Positions 1 to 8,572 of a stretch of DNA of 64,000 nucleotides are shown here, piece by piece; the stretch's first letter is position 1, and every line of letters starts with the position of its first letter. The notes under the pieces are model-generated. The model saw only the letters and a list, made by a program, of their open reading frames with translations. It searched no databases and was not told the origin of the DNA. Location of the stretch: contig NZ_JASGJD010000001.1 of NCBI RefSeq assembly GCF_047601505.1, positions 3,162,001 through 3,226,000 on the forward strand, written 5' to 3'. The position numbers and the translations under genes are program-made. Origin of the DNA: Cloacibacterium sp047601505 (GTDB lineage: Bacteria > Bacteroidota > Bacteroidia > Flavobacteriales > Weeksellaceae).

Positions 1-809
1 ACGATATTAATCATCTTTTATTAGAAGACTGTATAGACCCAAATCACTTGCCAAAATTTGAAGATTTAGGAGATTTGAAATTTCTTTTAACCAGAGTTAA
101 TACCAACACCGAAAGACTAAACCTCAATACCATAAGTGATGTAAGCACCAAATTGGGGATTTTTCTTAAAGATAATCTTATCCTGACGGTTCACAGAATA
201 GAAAATGATGTGGTTTCAAAACTTTTGAAAGACCTGAAAGAAGGCAAAATTAACGATGTAAATCCTTATAAAATAGTGCTAGAATTGGCTCAAAATATTT
301 TTAAATCTTATGAAGAAGAAAACCTCATCTTGCTAGAACAAATGGAAAGAATGGAGAACGAAATTTTTATGAAAAACATCTCTAATGCTACTCAAATTAA
401 AAGATTATACCGATTTAAAAGAAAAGTTGGACTCAACCAAAAAGTACTGAATCTGTCTTCGGAATGGGTGAATTCTTTTGACAAATTACCTTTAGAAGCC
501 GTAGAAATTAAAGACTTGAAAGACAGCTACAAAGATTCTTTGAGTGATTACGACCATCTTACCATCCAAACTGCCAACCTTATTAGTATGTATCTTGCTT
601 TGTCTGACCAAAAAGCTAACCAAGTAATGAAAATGCTCGCTATTTATTCGGTTTATTTTCTTCCTATAACTTTTATTGCTGGTTTATACGGAATGAATTT
701 TAAATTCATGCCAGAGTTAGAGCATCCTTACGGTTATTTTGCAACGCTTGGCGTTATGGTTTTAATTGTGATTATAACTTTTATCTATTTCAGAAGAAAA
801 AAATGGTAA
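1..809 (+). CDS. corA: CorA-family divalent cation transporter, 5' end missing
   Basis: The frame is open from base 3 at the window edge, so this is the C-terminal part of a longer gene; the first ATG-like codon inside (a TTG at 48) is not the real start. CorA proteins import Mg2+ (and Co2+) across the inner membrane as pentamers. The protein ends with two hydrophobic helices; the first closes with the signature YGMNF (GMN motif, about base 690), followed by MPE and a second helix ending in a short basic tail, as in all CorA proteins. The upstream part is helical and charged, fitting the cytoplasmic funnel. It converges on the efflux operon with a shared hairpin between them. Confidence 0.9.
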   Translation, partial: DINHLLLEDCIDPNHLPKFEDLGDLKFLLTRVNTNTERLNLNTISDVSTKLGIFLKDNLILTVHRIENDVVSKLLKDLKEGKINDVNPYKIVLELAQNIFKSYEEENLILLEQMERMENEIFMKNISNATQIKRLYRFKRKVGLNQKVLNLSSEWVNSFDKLPLEAVEIKDLKDSYKDSLSDYDHLTIQTANLISMYLALSDQKANQVMKMLAIYSVYFLPITFIAGLYGMNFKFMPELEHPYGYFATLGVMVLIVIITFIYFRRKKW

Positions 810-811
810 AT

Positions 812-843
812 AAAAAAAGACATCGAGTTGATGTCTTTTTTTT
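812..843. terminator. Bidirectional terminator between corA and the efflux operon
   Basis: A 7-bp stem (AGACATC at 818-824 with GATGTCT at 830-836) is flanked by an A-run on the left and a T-run on the right, so it can end transcription from both sides. Confidence 0.8.
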
Positions 844-849
844 AATATT

Positions 850-2427
850 TTAATGCATTGCTTCGCTTAAATCGATAGTTTCGCCGCCTTTTTTATTTTT
901 AATGAAAAGAATAAAAGGAATGCAAAACAAGAACATTAATCCTAAATAAAGGAAAACATCCATATAAGCCAAAACGGTAGATTGTTTCATTACTGATAAA
1001 TCTAAAATTTTATAAGCCGAACCCAAAGCTTGGTCGGGAGTCATTCCTTTTGCTACAAAAGAAGCTTTAAGACCCGCAATTCTTTGCTGAACGTTTAGAC
1101 TATTCACATCTAATTTCGCCACCATATCATTTCTATAAAACATACTTTTATTAGCGATAAAAGTGGTAATAGCTGCAACTCCGAATGAACCTCCCAATTG
1201 TCTCATCATCCCCGTAAAAGCCGCTCCTTGACCAATCTGAGGACCTTTTAAAGTACTTAATGAAAGTGATGTAATAGGAATAAACAACAATCCTAAACCT
1301 GCTCCTCTTACGATAAGCATCCAAAAGAAAGCATCTTTTCCGGTGTCTGGAGTTAACAATTTATAACCCCAAAAACTATAAATAAAGAAGATAAACAATC
1401 CTAAAGAAACTAAAATTTGTTGTTTCGCACCTCTCGTTAATAATTTACCAATAATTGGCATCATAAAAGCAGTTGTAAGCGCTGCTGGAATCATCAAAGC
1501 ACCAGACTGAAGCGCCGTCCATCCAAGAATACTCTGCGTATAAAGCGGAATAATAAAGGTAGAACCATACAACCCAAATCCTAAGATAAAAGACATAACG
1601 GTACCAATTCTAAGATTTCCGTTTTTTAATACCCTGAGTTCTACAATTGGGAATTTATACGTTAATTCTCTCCAAAGAAAAAGAATAAAACCAAAGAACG
1701 AAACTATAGTTAATGTAAGAATTACTTTACTTTCAAACCAATCATCTTCGTGACCTCTTTCTAAAATATATTGTAACGAACCTACTGTAATTGCCAATAA
1801 GAAAATTCCAAGCCAATCTACTTCGCTGGCAGATTTTTTCTCAGAAAATTTAGGACTTCTTACAAACTGAAGCGTCAACAAAGTTGCTACAATCCCAATT
1901 GGAATATTAATATAAAAAATGAATGGCCAACTGTAATTATCAACAATATAACCTCCTAATGGCGGACCAAGCGTAGGACCAATAATTACTCCTAAACCAT
2001 AAATTGCTTGCGCCATACTTCTCTTCTCGATAGGATAAGATTCTGTAATAATTGTTTGAGAAGTTACCAAAAGTGCTCCTCCTCCAATTCCTTGCATTAA
2101 TCTAAAGAAAACCAATTCCCAAATATTGGTAGCGTTACCACACAAAAATGAGAAAATAGTAAATATAACTATAGAAACAGCAAAATAATTTCTTCTCCCG
2201 AATTGCTGAGACAGCCAACTCGTCATTGGTACGATAATAACGTTACCAATTGCATACGCAGTAATTACCCAACCAACCTCCGAAAGTGTAGCTCCAAGGT
2301 TACCCTTCATCTCGTTAAGCGCTACGTTTACAATCGTAGAATCTACAATTTCTAACAAAGCACAGAGAATGGCGGTAATGGTAATAATTACTCGTCTTGC
2401 ACCATATTCTACTAATGAATCTTGCAT
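850..2427 (-). CDS. DHA2-family (EmrB/QacA-like) drug:H+ antiporter
   Basis: An inner-membrane major facilitator exporter of 525 aa with about 14 hydrophobic segments, the size and layout of the EmrB/QacA (DHA2) family. The first helix carries LEIVDSTIVNVAL, the DHA2 form of motif D1, and the loop after helix 2 carries GRR (motif A). It is the last gene of a leftward operon with a TolC-like channel and a HlyD-like adaptor, so the three probably form a pump spanning both membranes that expels toxic small molecules. The substrate cannot be read from sequence. Expression is probably set by the TetR-family regulator at the head of the operon. Confidence 0.9.
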   Translation of the reverse strand: MQDSLVEYGARRVIITITAILCALLEIVDSTIVNVALNEMKGNLGATLSEVGWVITAYAIGNVIIVPMTSWLSQQFGRRNYFAVSIVIFTIFSFLCGNATNIWELVFFRLMQGIGGGALLVTSQTIITESYPIEKRSMAQAIYGLGVIIGPTLGPPLGGYIVDNYSWPFIFYINIPIGIVATLLTLQFVRSPKFSEKKSASEVDWLGIFLLAITVGSLQYILERGHEDDWFESKVILTLTIVSFFGFILFLWRELTYKFPIVELRVLKNGNLRIGTVMSFILGFGLYGSTFIIPLYTQSILGWTALQSGALMIPAALTTAFMMPIIGKLLTRGAKQQILVSLGLFIFFIYSFWGYKLLTPDTGKDAFFWMLIVRGAGLGLLFIPITSLSLSTLKGPQIGQGAAFTGMMRQLGGSFGVAAITTFIANKSMFYRNDMVAKLDVNSLNVQQRIAGLKASFVAKGMTPDQALGSAYKILDLSVMKQSTVLAYMDVFLYLGLMFLFCIPFILFIKNKKGGETIDLSEAMH

Positions 2428-2509
2428 AAATTTTTTGTTTCGAGTTACAAAGTTCGAGGTTAGAATTTTTTCAAAAGATTACTAACGATCTCCAAACTTG
2501 AAAATTTTT

Positions 2510-2549
2510 CTTCTGACCTCAGACTTTTGAATTCTAACTTCAGACTTTA
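2510..2549. repeat. Degenerate TCTGAC/CAGACTT-type intergenic repeat
   Basis: Between the exporter and the adaptor gene are short imperfect direct copies of an element of the type TCTGACnTCAGACTT. Similar words recur at 24318-24336, 55499-55600 and 55993-56020. They look like a dispersed low-complexity intergenic family and are not coding. Confidence 0.45.
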
Positions 2550-3647
2550 TTATTTCACTTTTACATCAACCAGAACATTCATTCCTGCTCTTAGTTTATT
2601 AGCAACTTCTGGTTTTAAATTTGTAAATGTAATTTTTACAGGAACTCTTTGTACCACTTTCACAAAGTTTCCACTTGCGTTATCTGGAGGAAGAAGAGAG
2701 AATGTAGAACCTGTAGCCGGAGAAATAGAACTCACCACACCTTCGAACTCATCATCTGGAAAAGCATCAATACTAACATCTACTTTTTGACCTTCCACCA
2801 TTTTATCTAATTGTGTTTCTTTAAAATTGGCTACAATCCATTTATCATTATTCAAAACAATGCTAAATAATTGCGAACCCGCTTGCAAAAACTGCCCAAC
2901 TTGCACCGGAACTTTAGACACAAAACCGTCTTGTTTCGCTGTAATTACAGTATAAGAAAGATTTAATTTTGCATTCTCTACATCTACTTCTCTTTGTTTT
3001 ATCATTGCACCTGCAACGCCAATTTGTTGAGACGTAGCTTCAGATTGAGAAGAAACATAACCCGTCTGTTGAGACGCTTGATTTTTTTGTTCTACCAAAA
3101 TTTGCAATTGCTTATCTGCCGCTTGTTTTGCTGCCAGAACTTGGTCATATTGTTGTTGAGTAATAGAATGGTCTTTTACTAAATTTTCATATCTTTTTAA
3201 ATCTTGAGTCGTTTTCCAAACATTTACTTTTGCAGCTTCTATTTGCGCATTCGCCGTAGCAACCGCAGCATTAGAAGTATTGATGCTTTTGTTGGCAGCA
3301 GCAGCTCCAGCCTGTGCTGTATTAAGATTGCTTTTAGCAGTTCCTAAAGCAGCTTCAGCTTGTTCCAAAGCTATTGTTTGATCTCTGTTATCCAAAACAA
3401 TAAGAGTATCCCCTTTTTTCACAAATTGATTGTCTTTTACTCTTACTTCTGCTACATAACCAGAGATTTTAGAAATTACCGGACTTACGTTAGAAGCAAT
3501 TTGCGCATCATCTGTTTCCTCGTGAGCATTGCTATAAGACCATTTTTTGAAACCGTAAATTGCTCCTACAATAATTACGATTGCTAGAATAATTCCAAAA
3601 GCAGGACTTTTTTTCTTTTTTGGTTGATTTATAGTTGTATTTTCCAT
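2550..3647 (-). CDS. HlyD/EmrA-family membrane fusion protein
   Basis: Periplasmic adaptor (365 aa) linking the inner-membrane exporter to the outer-membrane channel. A single N-terminal membrane segment (about residues 13-32) follows a lysine-rich start, then a biotinyl-lipoyl-like half motif (ISGYVAEVRVKDNQFVKKGD), a long Ala/Gln-rich coiled-coil hairpin (about residues 75-215), the second lipoyl half (QDGFVSKVPVQVGQFLQAGS) and beta-barrel domains. This is the EmrA-type single-anchor form. It lies between the exporter and the tolC-like gene in the same operon. Confidence 0.92.
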   Translation of the reverse strand: MENTTINQPKKKKSPAFGIILAIVIIVGAIYGFKKWSYSNAHEETDDAQIASNVSPVISKISGYVAEVRVKDNQFVKKGDTLIVLDNRDQTIALEQAEAALGTAKSNLNTAQAGAAAANKSINTSNAAVATANAQIEAAKVNVWKTTQDLKRYENLVKDHSITQQQYDQVLAAKQAADKQLQILVEQKNQASQQTGYVSSQSEATSQQIGVAGAMIKQREVDVENAKLNLSYTVITAKQDGFVSKVPVQVGQFLQAGSQLFSIVLNNDKWIVANFKETQLDKMVEGQKVDVSIDAFPDDEFEGVVSSISPATGSTFSLLPPDNASGNFVKVVQRVPVKITFTNLKPEVANKLRAGMNVLVDVKVK

Positions 3648-3682
3648 TTTAGTAATGATGTTGTATATAAAATTGAGTTTAA

Positions 3683-4993
3683 TTATTGATTTAAAATCCC
3701 TGAAGATTGTAATAGTTTTTTGTGAGCCAAAGTAGCATCCGCTTTTGCATTAATTACATTTACTTTTGCGCCAACCAAAGCTGCATCTGCATCTAGTAAA
3801 TCTGTAATATTTACCAAACCGTTATCATATTTATTTTTATTAATTCTATAATTTTCGGTGGCTTGTTCTAATGCTCTTTCGTACACTTCTATTTTCTTTT
3901 TAGCCAAACTAGAATTTTGATAATCTTTGTTGATTTCTAATTTTATTTGGTCATTTAGAAGTTCGTTATTGGCTTCCAATTGTTTTTCTCTTGCTTGAGA
4001 TTTCAATAAAGATGAATTTTTCTTCCAAATATTATCCAAATTATAAGAAACGCCCACACCAATATTAATAGCGTTGGTAACCGTTACAAAACCCGGAATA
4101 TCTGCTGCTACATAACCTCCAGTTATCGCTAAACTTGGCAAATTCTCCGCTTTTGCTGCTTTAGAACCAAGATTTGCAGCTTTTCTTTGATAATCTAAAG
4201 CTTGTAAATCTTTTCTGTTTTGAATTGCCTGACTTAGATAATAAGAAGTAGGTTGATTTTCTAAATTTTCACTAATATAATTCTCATCAACTTTTAAAAT
4301 AGTAGATTCGGGCAAGCCTAAAAGCAAATCCATATTAATATTAGCTATGCTGTAATTATTCTTCGCATCTAAAAGTTGAAGTTCAATATTAGAAGTTTGC
4401 AATTGAGCTTTCAATCTATCATTTCTTGCCATTAAACCATTATTTTCTAGCTTAAGAAATGTTTCGTCTCTTTTTTGTGAAGCAGCAAGATTTTCTTCTA
4501 AAACTTTAATGATTTGAGAAGCTTTAAACAAATTATTGTAAGCTTGAGAAACGTTGTAAGCTACCGCTTCTTTATCATTTTCGGTAGAAAGCTTCGAGGC
4601 TTCTATTAAATATTTAGCAGATTGAATACCATATTTAATTCTTCCTCCCGCAAAAATTGGATAAGAAAGATTGGCAGAACCATACATTACATCATTAATT
4701 TTAAGGTCTCCAGCCGCCGAAGAACCTCCCGTTTTGAGATTCACATTAGGGCTGAAAAGATGTAAATAAGAAGCGCTCACTTTCAAACTTGGAAGTTGAC
4801 TGTTTTTCGCTTCTACCAATTGAGCCGTACTTTCTTCTATTTTCGCTGCATCAATTTTTAGATTTTTGCTGTTTTTAATTCCGAGATCCACTGCTTCATC
4901 CAGAGAAATAGTTCTCGTCTCCTGTCCCGAAATCTGAGAAATACTTAAACTAAAAAGTAAAATCCCAAAAATGTTTCTAATTTTTCTGTTCAT
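3683..4993 (-). CDS. TolC-family outer-membrane efflux protein
   Basis: Outer-membrane exit channel of the pump. Starting from the ATG at 4993 (MNRKIRNIFG) the protein has a clean signal peptide ending near SGQ; a TTG six bases upstream is possible but less likely. The body has two long helical repeats rich in Ala, Asn, Lys and Glu, with the internal duplication usual for TolC (SYPIFAGGRIKYGIQ and later GVSYNLDNIWKKNSSLLKSQ). The length (436 aa) suits the family. The start overlaps the last 17 bases of tetR, so the two are translationally coupled and the regulator is made with the pump. Confidence 0.92.
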   Translation of the reverse strand: MNRKIRNIFGILLFSLSISQISGQETRTISLDEAVDLGIKNSKNLKIDAAKIEESTAQLVEAKNSQLPSLKVSASYLHLFSPNVNLKTGGSSAAGDLKINDVMYGSANLSYPIFAGGRIKYGIQSAKYLIEASKLSTENDKEAVAYNVSQAYNNLFKASQIIKVLEENLAASQKRDETFLKLENNGLMARNDRLKAQLQTSNIELQLLDAKNNYSIANINMDLLLGLPESTILKVDENYISENLENQPTSYYLSQAIQNRKDLQALDYQRKAANLGSKAAKAENLPSLAITGGYVAADIPGFVTVTNAINIGVGVSYNLDNIWKKNSSLLKSQAREKQLEANNELLNDQIKLEINKDYQNSSLAKKKIEVYERALEQATENYRINKNKYDNGLVNITDLLDADAALVGAKVNVINAKADATLAHKKLLQSSGILNQ

Positions 4994-5615
4994 AACCAAG
5001 AAGGTCTTTTAATAACGTAGTTAAATTTTTTGTAAGATTGTTGTAATAAATTTCGTAGTAATCCTCAGAATGGTTTCCTGTAAGCTCTTTGTAAAGATTC
5101 ATACCTTGTTTAGAGTAAAAAACTGTTCCTGTAATTACCGAATGTAGAAAAAATAAATCTGGTTTTTTTGTAAAGACACCATTTTCGAAACCTTCGTCTA
5201 AAATCCTTTGATACACTTTGATGTAACCAATTTTAGAAGTTCTCAAAAAACTGATTATCTGCTCATTTCCAGTACTATTTACATTATAAACCATTTGTAA
5301 AATCGTATAGAACTCAGGCAAATTTTTCACACGTCTTATATAGTTTTCTACAATTTTGATGAGTTTTTCCCATTCATTAAGTTCAGAATTTTCTAGAATT
5401 TCTGTAGTATAAGATTGTCCTTCTTTCATTCTTACTTTAAAAATCTCTTCGAAAAGTTTTTCTTTTGACCCAAAATAGTAAGAAATCATCGAAACATTTA
5501 CACCAGCACTTTTGGCAATATCTCTGGTAGAAGTTGCCGCAAAACCTTTATCAGCAAACAATTTTTCGGCTGAGTAAAGAATTTTTTTATCTGTAGAATA
5601 TTCCACGTTTTTCAT
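4977..5615 (-). CDS. TetR/AcrR-family transcriptional regulator
   Basis: 212 aa repressor-type protein. The N-terminal domain shows the TetR helix-turn-helix: LFADKGFAATSTRDIAKSAG followed by VSMISYYFGSKEKLFEEIF (about residues 17-60). The rest is helical and variable, as expected for the ligand-binding domain. It is the first gene of the operon tetR–tolC–hlyD–MFS, and a perfect inverted repeat sits on its promoter, so it probably represses its own operon until a toxic ligand binds. The inducer is unknown. Confidence 0.93.
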   Translation of the reverse strand: MKNVEYSTDKKILYSAEKLFADKGFAATSTRDIAKSAGVNVSMISYYFGSKEKLFEEIFKVRMKEGQSYTTEILENSELNEWEKLIKIVENYIRRVKNLPEFYTILQMVYNVNSTGNEQIISFLRTSKIGYIKVYQRILDEGFENGVFTKKPDLFFLHSVITGTVFYSKQGMNLYKELTGNHSEDYYEIYYNNLTKNLTTLLKDLLGYEQKN

Positions 5616-5627
5616 TTTTTAACGGCG

Positions 5628-5658
5628 CAAAATTAAACAATTATTTAAATCAATCAAA
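5628..5658 (-). promoter_or_regulatory. Bacteroidota-type promoter of the efflux operon
   Basis: On the minus strand TTTG (plus-strand CAAA at 5655-5658) is followed after exactly 19 bases by TAATTTTG (plus-strand 5628-5635). This matches the TTTG–N19–TAnnTTTG promoter of Bacteroidota. The start codon of tetR is 12 bases further on. Confidence 0.7.
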
Positions 5659-5667
5659 CGATTGATT
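5648..5667. promoter_or_regulatory. Candidate TetR operator (perfect inverted repeat)
   Basis: AATCAATC, four spacer bases AAAC, then GATTGATT: perfect 8-bp arms. The centre covers the -33 box (TTTG on the minus strand) of the tetR promoter, the place where a bound repressor would block RNA polymerase. Assignment to this TetR is inferred from position. Confidence 0.65.
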
Positions 5668-5718
5668 GATTTGTTGCAACTATTTATTTTTTATTTTTTA
5701 TCTATCAATATTTTTTAT

Positions 5719-5726
5719 TAAATTTG
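5719..5726 (+). promoter_or_regulatory. -7 promoter element upstream of the Cys/Lys-repeat gene
   Basis: TAAATTTG fits TAnnTTTG and lies 17 bases before the ATG at 5744. No clear TTTG is seen at the -33 distance. Confidence 0.45.
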
Positions 5727-5743
5727 AGACACAAAAAAATAAG

Positions 5744-5971
5744 ATGAAAAAAATAATTTTTACGATTGCTATTACAGCTTTCACATTAAGTTTTGCACAA
5801 GAAACTCCTAAAAAATCTTGTTGCACAGACAAAGCAAAAAAAGAATGCGCTACGAAAGACAAGAAAGAATGTTCTGACAAAGACAAAAAAGCTTGTACCG
5901 ATAAAGACAAAAAGGCTTGCACAACAAAAGACAAAAAATCTTGTTGCGCAGACAAGAAAAAAGCAACTTAA
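5744..5971 (+). CDS. Small secreted Cys/Lys-rich octapeptide-repeat protein
   Basis: The ATG at 5744 starts a 75-aa protein with a good signal peptide (MKKIIFTIAITAFTLSFAQ). An upstream in-frame start at 5666 would place a hydrophobic stretch before it and is rejected. The mature part is six tandem units of eight residues of the form KKxCxxKD: the first and last units carry CC (KKSCCTDK, KKSCCADK), the inner four a single Cys. There are eight Cys in all, and about a third of the residues are Lys. No enzyme domain is visible. A role in metal binding or thiol chemistry in the periplasm is possible but unproven. It diverges from the tetR efflux operon and shares its intergenic region. Confidence 0.75.
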   Translation: MKKIIFTIAITAFTLSFAQETPKKSCCTDKAKKECATKDKKECSDKDKKACTDKDKKACTTKDKKSCCADKKKAT

Positions 5972-5980
5972 AAAATAAAA

Positions 5981-6006
5981 AAACACCAATTTTCGGTGTT
6001 TTTTTT
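5981..6006. terminator. Terminator between the Cys/Lys-repeat gene and the delta' gene
   Basis: Stem AACACC (5982-5987) with GGTGTT (5995-6000), A-run before and T-run after. It can serve both convergent genes. Confidence 0.75.
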
Positions 6007-7123
6007 ATGCACTTCTGTGTATGTATCTTGTGAGTTTTATTCCTAAATCTGTCCAGACAATTTTAGCGTTCGCATTTCTGTAAAGATGAAGGTCTGCGGT
6101 AGAAATTTCTTCTAAAATATCTACAATATTCGCTCCGTGTATAAAATTGGTAAATGCTTCCCAATTGAATCCGTTTTTATTCAATTTTTTGTAAACCAAA
6201 TTACTGGCATCATAATTTTGTAATAAAGCCAATCTAAACATTTCGGAGCAAAAATCTAGAAAACTTTTTTGTTTTTCTCTATTCCAAGAAGAAATATTTC
6301 TTCCCCAAAACACAATATTTTTAAGAACTTCTGGCTTTTTTTTCGCCATGAAAGCGTTTCTTACCCAATCTATAAAAAGACTTTCGAATTCATCAGAGGT
6401 TTCATCAGAATTTAAAAGCTGAAGAGCTGTATTGTAATTTCCTTGAGATTGATGAACAATTTCTCTCAATTTTTCATCCGAAATTTCAAAATGAGTTTTG
6501 ATGGATTCAGCAATACTTTCATCATCAATTCTGGGTACTTCCACCGCTTGGCAACGAGACAAAATAGTAGGCAAAATATTATCTATTTTTTCAGCCAAAA
6601 GCAAGAGAATGGTATTTTTGGGAGGTTCTTCAAGAAATTTAAGAAATTTATTTGCTGCCGTAACATTCATTTTATCAACTCTCCAAACGATAAGAATTTT
6701 TGTACCTCCTTCGAAACTTTTTAAAGAAAATTTTTGATTAAGAGCATCTACTTCGTCTGCAGAAATTAGAAATTGTTTGTTTTGTGCATCTAAAATTTCA
6801 TTCCAATCATTAATAGAAGAATAAGGATTTTCTAAAATCATTTTCCTAAAATCTTCGAAAAGTCTTTGGCTGAGAGAATTATTTTTCTCTGTAAAAACAG
6901 GAAAACTAAAATGTAAATCTAAATGATTAAGATGTTCTACTTTTTGAGCTGCATTATCATTTTCTCTTTTTAAAATTTCTTTAGCATAAGCCAAAGCCAA
7001 AGGCAAAACACCGAAACCTTCTTCGCCAATAAAAAGCTGAGCATGACTTACACGTTGTTTATCGATAGCATCTTTCAGAGTTGCTATTAATTTTTCTTGA
7101 CCAACAATTTCTTCCCAATTCAT
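6005..7123 (-). CDS. holB: DNA polymerase III delta' subunit (clamp loader)
   Basis: 372-aa AAA+ relative that is part of the clamp loader, which puts the sliding clamp on DNA for replication. The N-terminus MNWEEIVGQEKLIATLKDAI and SHAQLF are typical of DnaX/HolB. The Walker A site is degenerate (GEEGFGVLPLA lacks the GKT), which points to the non-ATP-binding delta' subunit rather than DnaX. The sensor motif SRC is present in ILSRCQAVEV. The C-terminal third is helical and poorly conserved. It is transcribed alone from its own promoter. Confidence 0.85.
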   Translation of the reverse strand: MNWEEIVGQEKLIATLKDAIDKQRVSHAQLFIGEEGFGVLPLALAYAKEILKRENDNAAQKVEHLNHLDLHFSFPVFTEKNNSLSQRLFEDFRKMILENPYSSINDWNEILDAQNKQFLISADEVDALNQKFSLKSFEGGTKILIVWRVDKMNVTAANKFLKFLEEPPKNTILLLLAEKIDNILPTILSRCQAVEVPRIDDESIAESIKTHFEISDEKLREIVHQSQGNYNTALQLLNSDETSDEFESLFIDWVRNAFMAKKKPEVLKNIVFWGRNISSWNREKQKSFLDFCSEMFRLALLQNYDASNLVYKKLNKNGFNWEAFTNFIHGANIVDILEEISTADLHLYRNANAKIVWTDLGIKLTRYIHRSA

Positions 7124-7128
7124 AATTC

Positions 7129-7159
7129 CAAAGATACACTTTAGAATTAAAAGTTCAAA
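7129..7159 (-). promoter_or_regulatory. Promoter of the delta' gene, abutting the start codon
   Basis: Minus strand TTTG (plus CAAA 7156-7159), 19 bases, TATCTTTG (plus 7129-7136): a full consensus match. The ATG ends at 7123, only five bases beyond the -7 box, so the mRNA should be leaderless or nearly so. Confidence 0.7.
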
Positions 7160-7288
7160 AAAGATATTGAAAATGTATTTTTATAGATATTTAAGCATTT
7201 TTAATCGATATTTAACGCTTTTTAATAGAAAAATCGCTTTCACGTTTCATTAATAATTAAGATATTTGCGCATTAATATTTAAAAATA

Positions 7289-8572
7289 ATGAGAAAAAGA
7301 ATTTTTCTTTTACCTTTAATAGCACTTGGATTCGGATTAAACGCTCAAAGTATGGGAAATTCTCCTTACGCTACATTCGGGATAGGAGAAGTAAAATACG
7401 ACAATTCTGTAGAAACCAGTGCAATGGGAGGAATAAATACCGCTTACATCTGGGATTTCAATAATAGTTTTAATTTTAAAAATCCTGCAGCTAATGCTAA
7501 TTTAGAATTAACTTCTCTTAGAGTGCAAGCTACAAACGAAAACCAATTCTTCAAGACTGATTATAATAATATGGATGTTACCAAACGTTCTACTTATTTA
7601 TCTAATATTTCAATTGCTTTTCCTATTTCTAAAAAATTAAAGTTTGGTTTTGGCTACCAACCTTATAGTTCTAAAAAATATGACATCATCACAAGAGAAG
7701 AAATAGCAGACGGAACAAGCACTATTATTAAAGCCAATCATTTTCAAGGTTTAGGAACTTTAAATACTGTTCAGGCTGCATTTGGTTATAACATTACACC
7801 AACATTTGCACTAGGTATTAGAAGTAATTTCTATTTCGGAAAACTTTCAGACATTGAAGAATTAGCATTTTCTAATGCTGCATTAATAAATGGTTTTGAA
7901 ACGTCAACAAAAATAAAAAGCTTCAACTTTACATTAGGTTCTACATATCAGAAAAAACTTAAAAACGACAGAAGACTTACAGTAGGAGCAACTTATACTT
8001 TTGGTACTACAGGAAACCTTAATACTACTTATGTTAACAGTACCTATTATTATGCAGGCGAAGTAAAAGATAACTATACAGAAATAGAAAAGAAAACGAG
8101 TGCAGACAAAAACTTAATTCCTGTAGAGGCATCTTTAGGTCTTGGTTATGGTCACGATGCAAAATGGTTTGTTTCTACACAAATAGATTATAAAAAAGGA
8201 AGCACAACAGATTTCTTAGGAACTCCATTTGTATATAAAGATTCTTACAGATTAGCTGCCGGTGGTTGGTATTTGCCAAATTATAACGATTTCAGAAACT
8301 ATTTTAATAGAGTTGTTTATAGATATGGTGTTTTCTATGAAAAAGGAAACTTAAATATTAATGGTAAAAACATCAATCAATACGGTTTAACTGTAGGAGC
8401 TACCCTTCCATTTCAAAAATCAAACGTAGTGAATATGAGCGGATTAGATTTAGGAATTGAATTTGGTAGAAAAGGAACGCTACAAAATAATCTCATTTTA
8501 CAAAATTTTGTTAATTTTAAGGTCGGAATTAACTTCTCTGATAAATGGTTCAGAAAAAATGAATATTATTAA
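7289..8572 (+). CDS. Outer-membrane beta-barrel protein of unknown function
   Basis: 427 aa with a signal peptide (MRKRIFLLPLIALGFGLNAQ) and alternating aromatic/polar strands across the whole length, for example KLKFGFGYQPYSS and DLGIEFGRKG. The early part (MGNSPYATFGIGEV, TSAMGGINTAY) resembles the start of flavobacterial PorV/FadL-like barrels, but no specific family is recognised. Its stop overlaps the start of lptC (TAATG), and anmK follows with the same overlap, so it belongs to an envelope operon. A role in lipid or LPS handling is only suggested by this context. Confidence 0.7.
   Translation: MRKRIFLLPLIALGFGLNAQSMGNSPYATFGIGEVKYDNSVETSAMGGINTAYIWDFNNSFNFKNPAANANLELTSLRVQATNENQFFKTDYNNMDVTKRSTYLSNISIAFPISKKLKFGFGYQPYSSKKYDIITREEIADGTSTIIKANHFQGLGTLNTVQAAFGYNITPTFALGIRSNFYFGKLSDIEELAFSNAALINGFETSTKIKSFNFTLGSTYQKKLKNDRRLTVGATYTFGTTGNLNTTYVNSTYYYAGEVKDNYTEIEKKTSADKNLIPVEASLGLGYGHDAKWFVSTQIDYKKGSTTDFLGTPFVYKDSYRLAAGGWYLPNYNDFRNYFNRVVYRYGVFYEKGNLNINGKNINQYGLTVGATLPFQKSNVVNMSGLDLGIEFGRKGTLQNNLILQNFVNFKVGINFSDKWFRKNEYY

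Noticed and set aside
48..809. TTG at 48 as the start of the CorA gene
   Set aside because: The frame stays open to the window edge and the upstream codons (DINHLLLEDC...) fit CorA, so the gene starts outside the window.
5698..5989. Minus-strand frames opposite the Cys/Lys-repeat gene
   Set aside because: They are open only because the sense strand is an exact 24-base repeat with few stop-forming words; the signal peptide and promoter support the plus strand.
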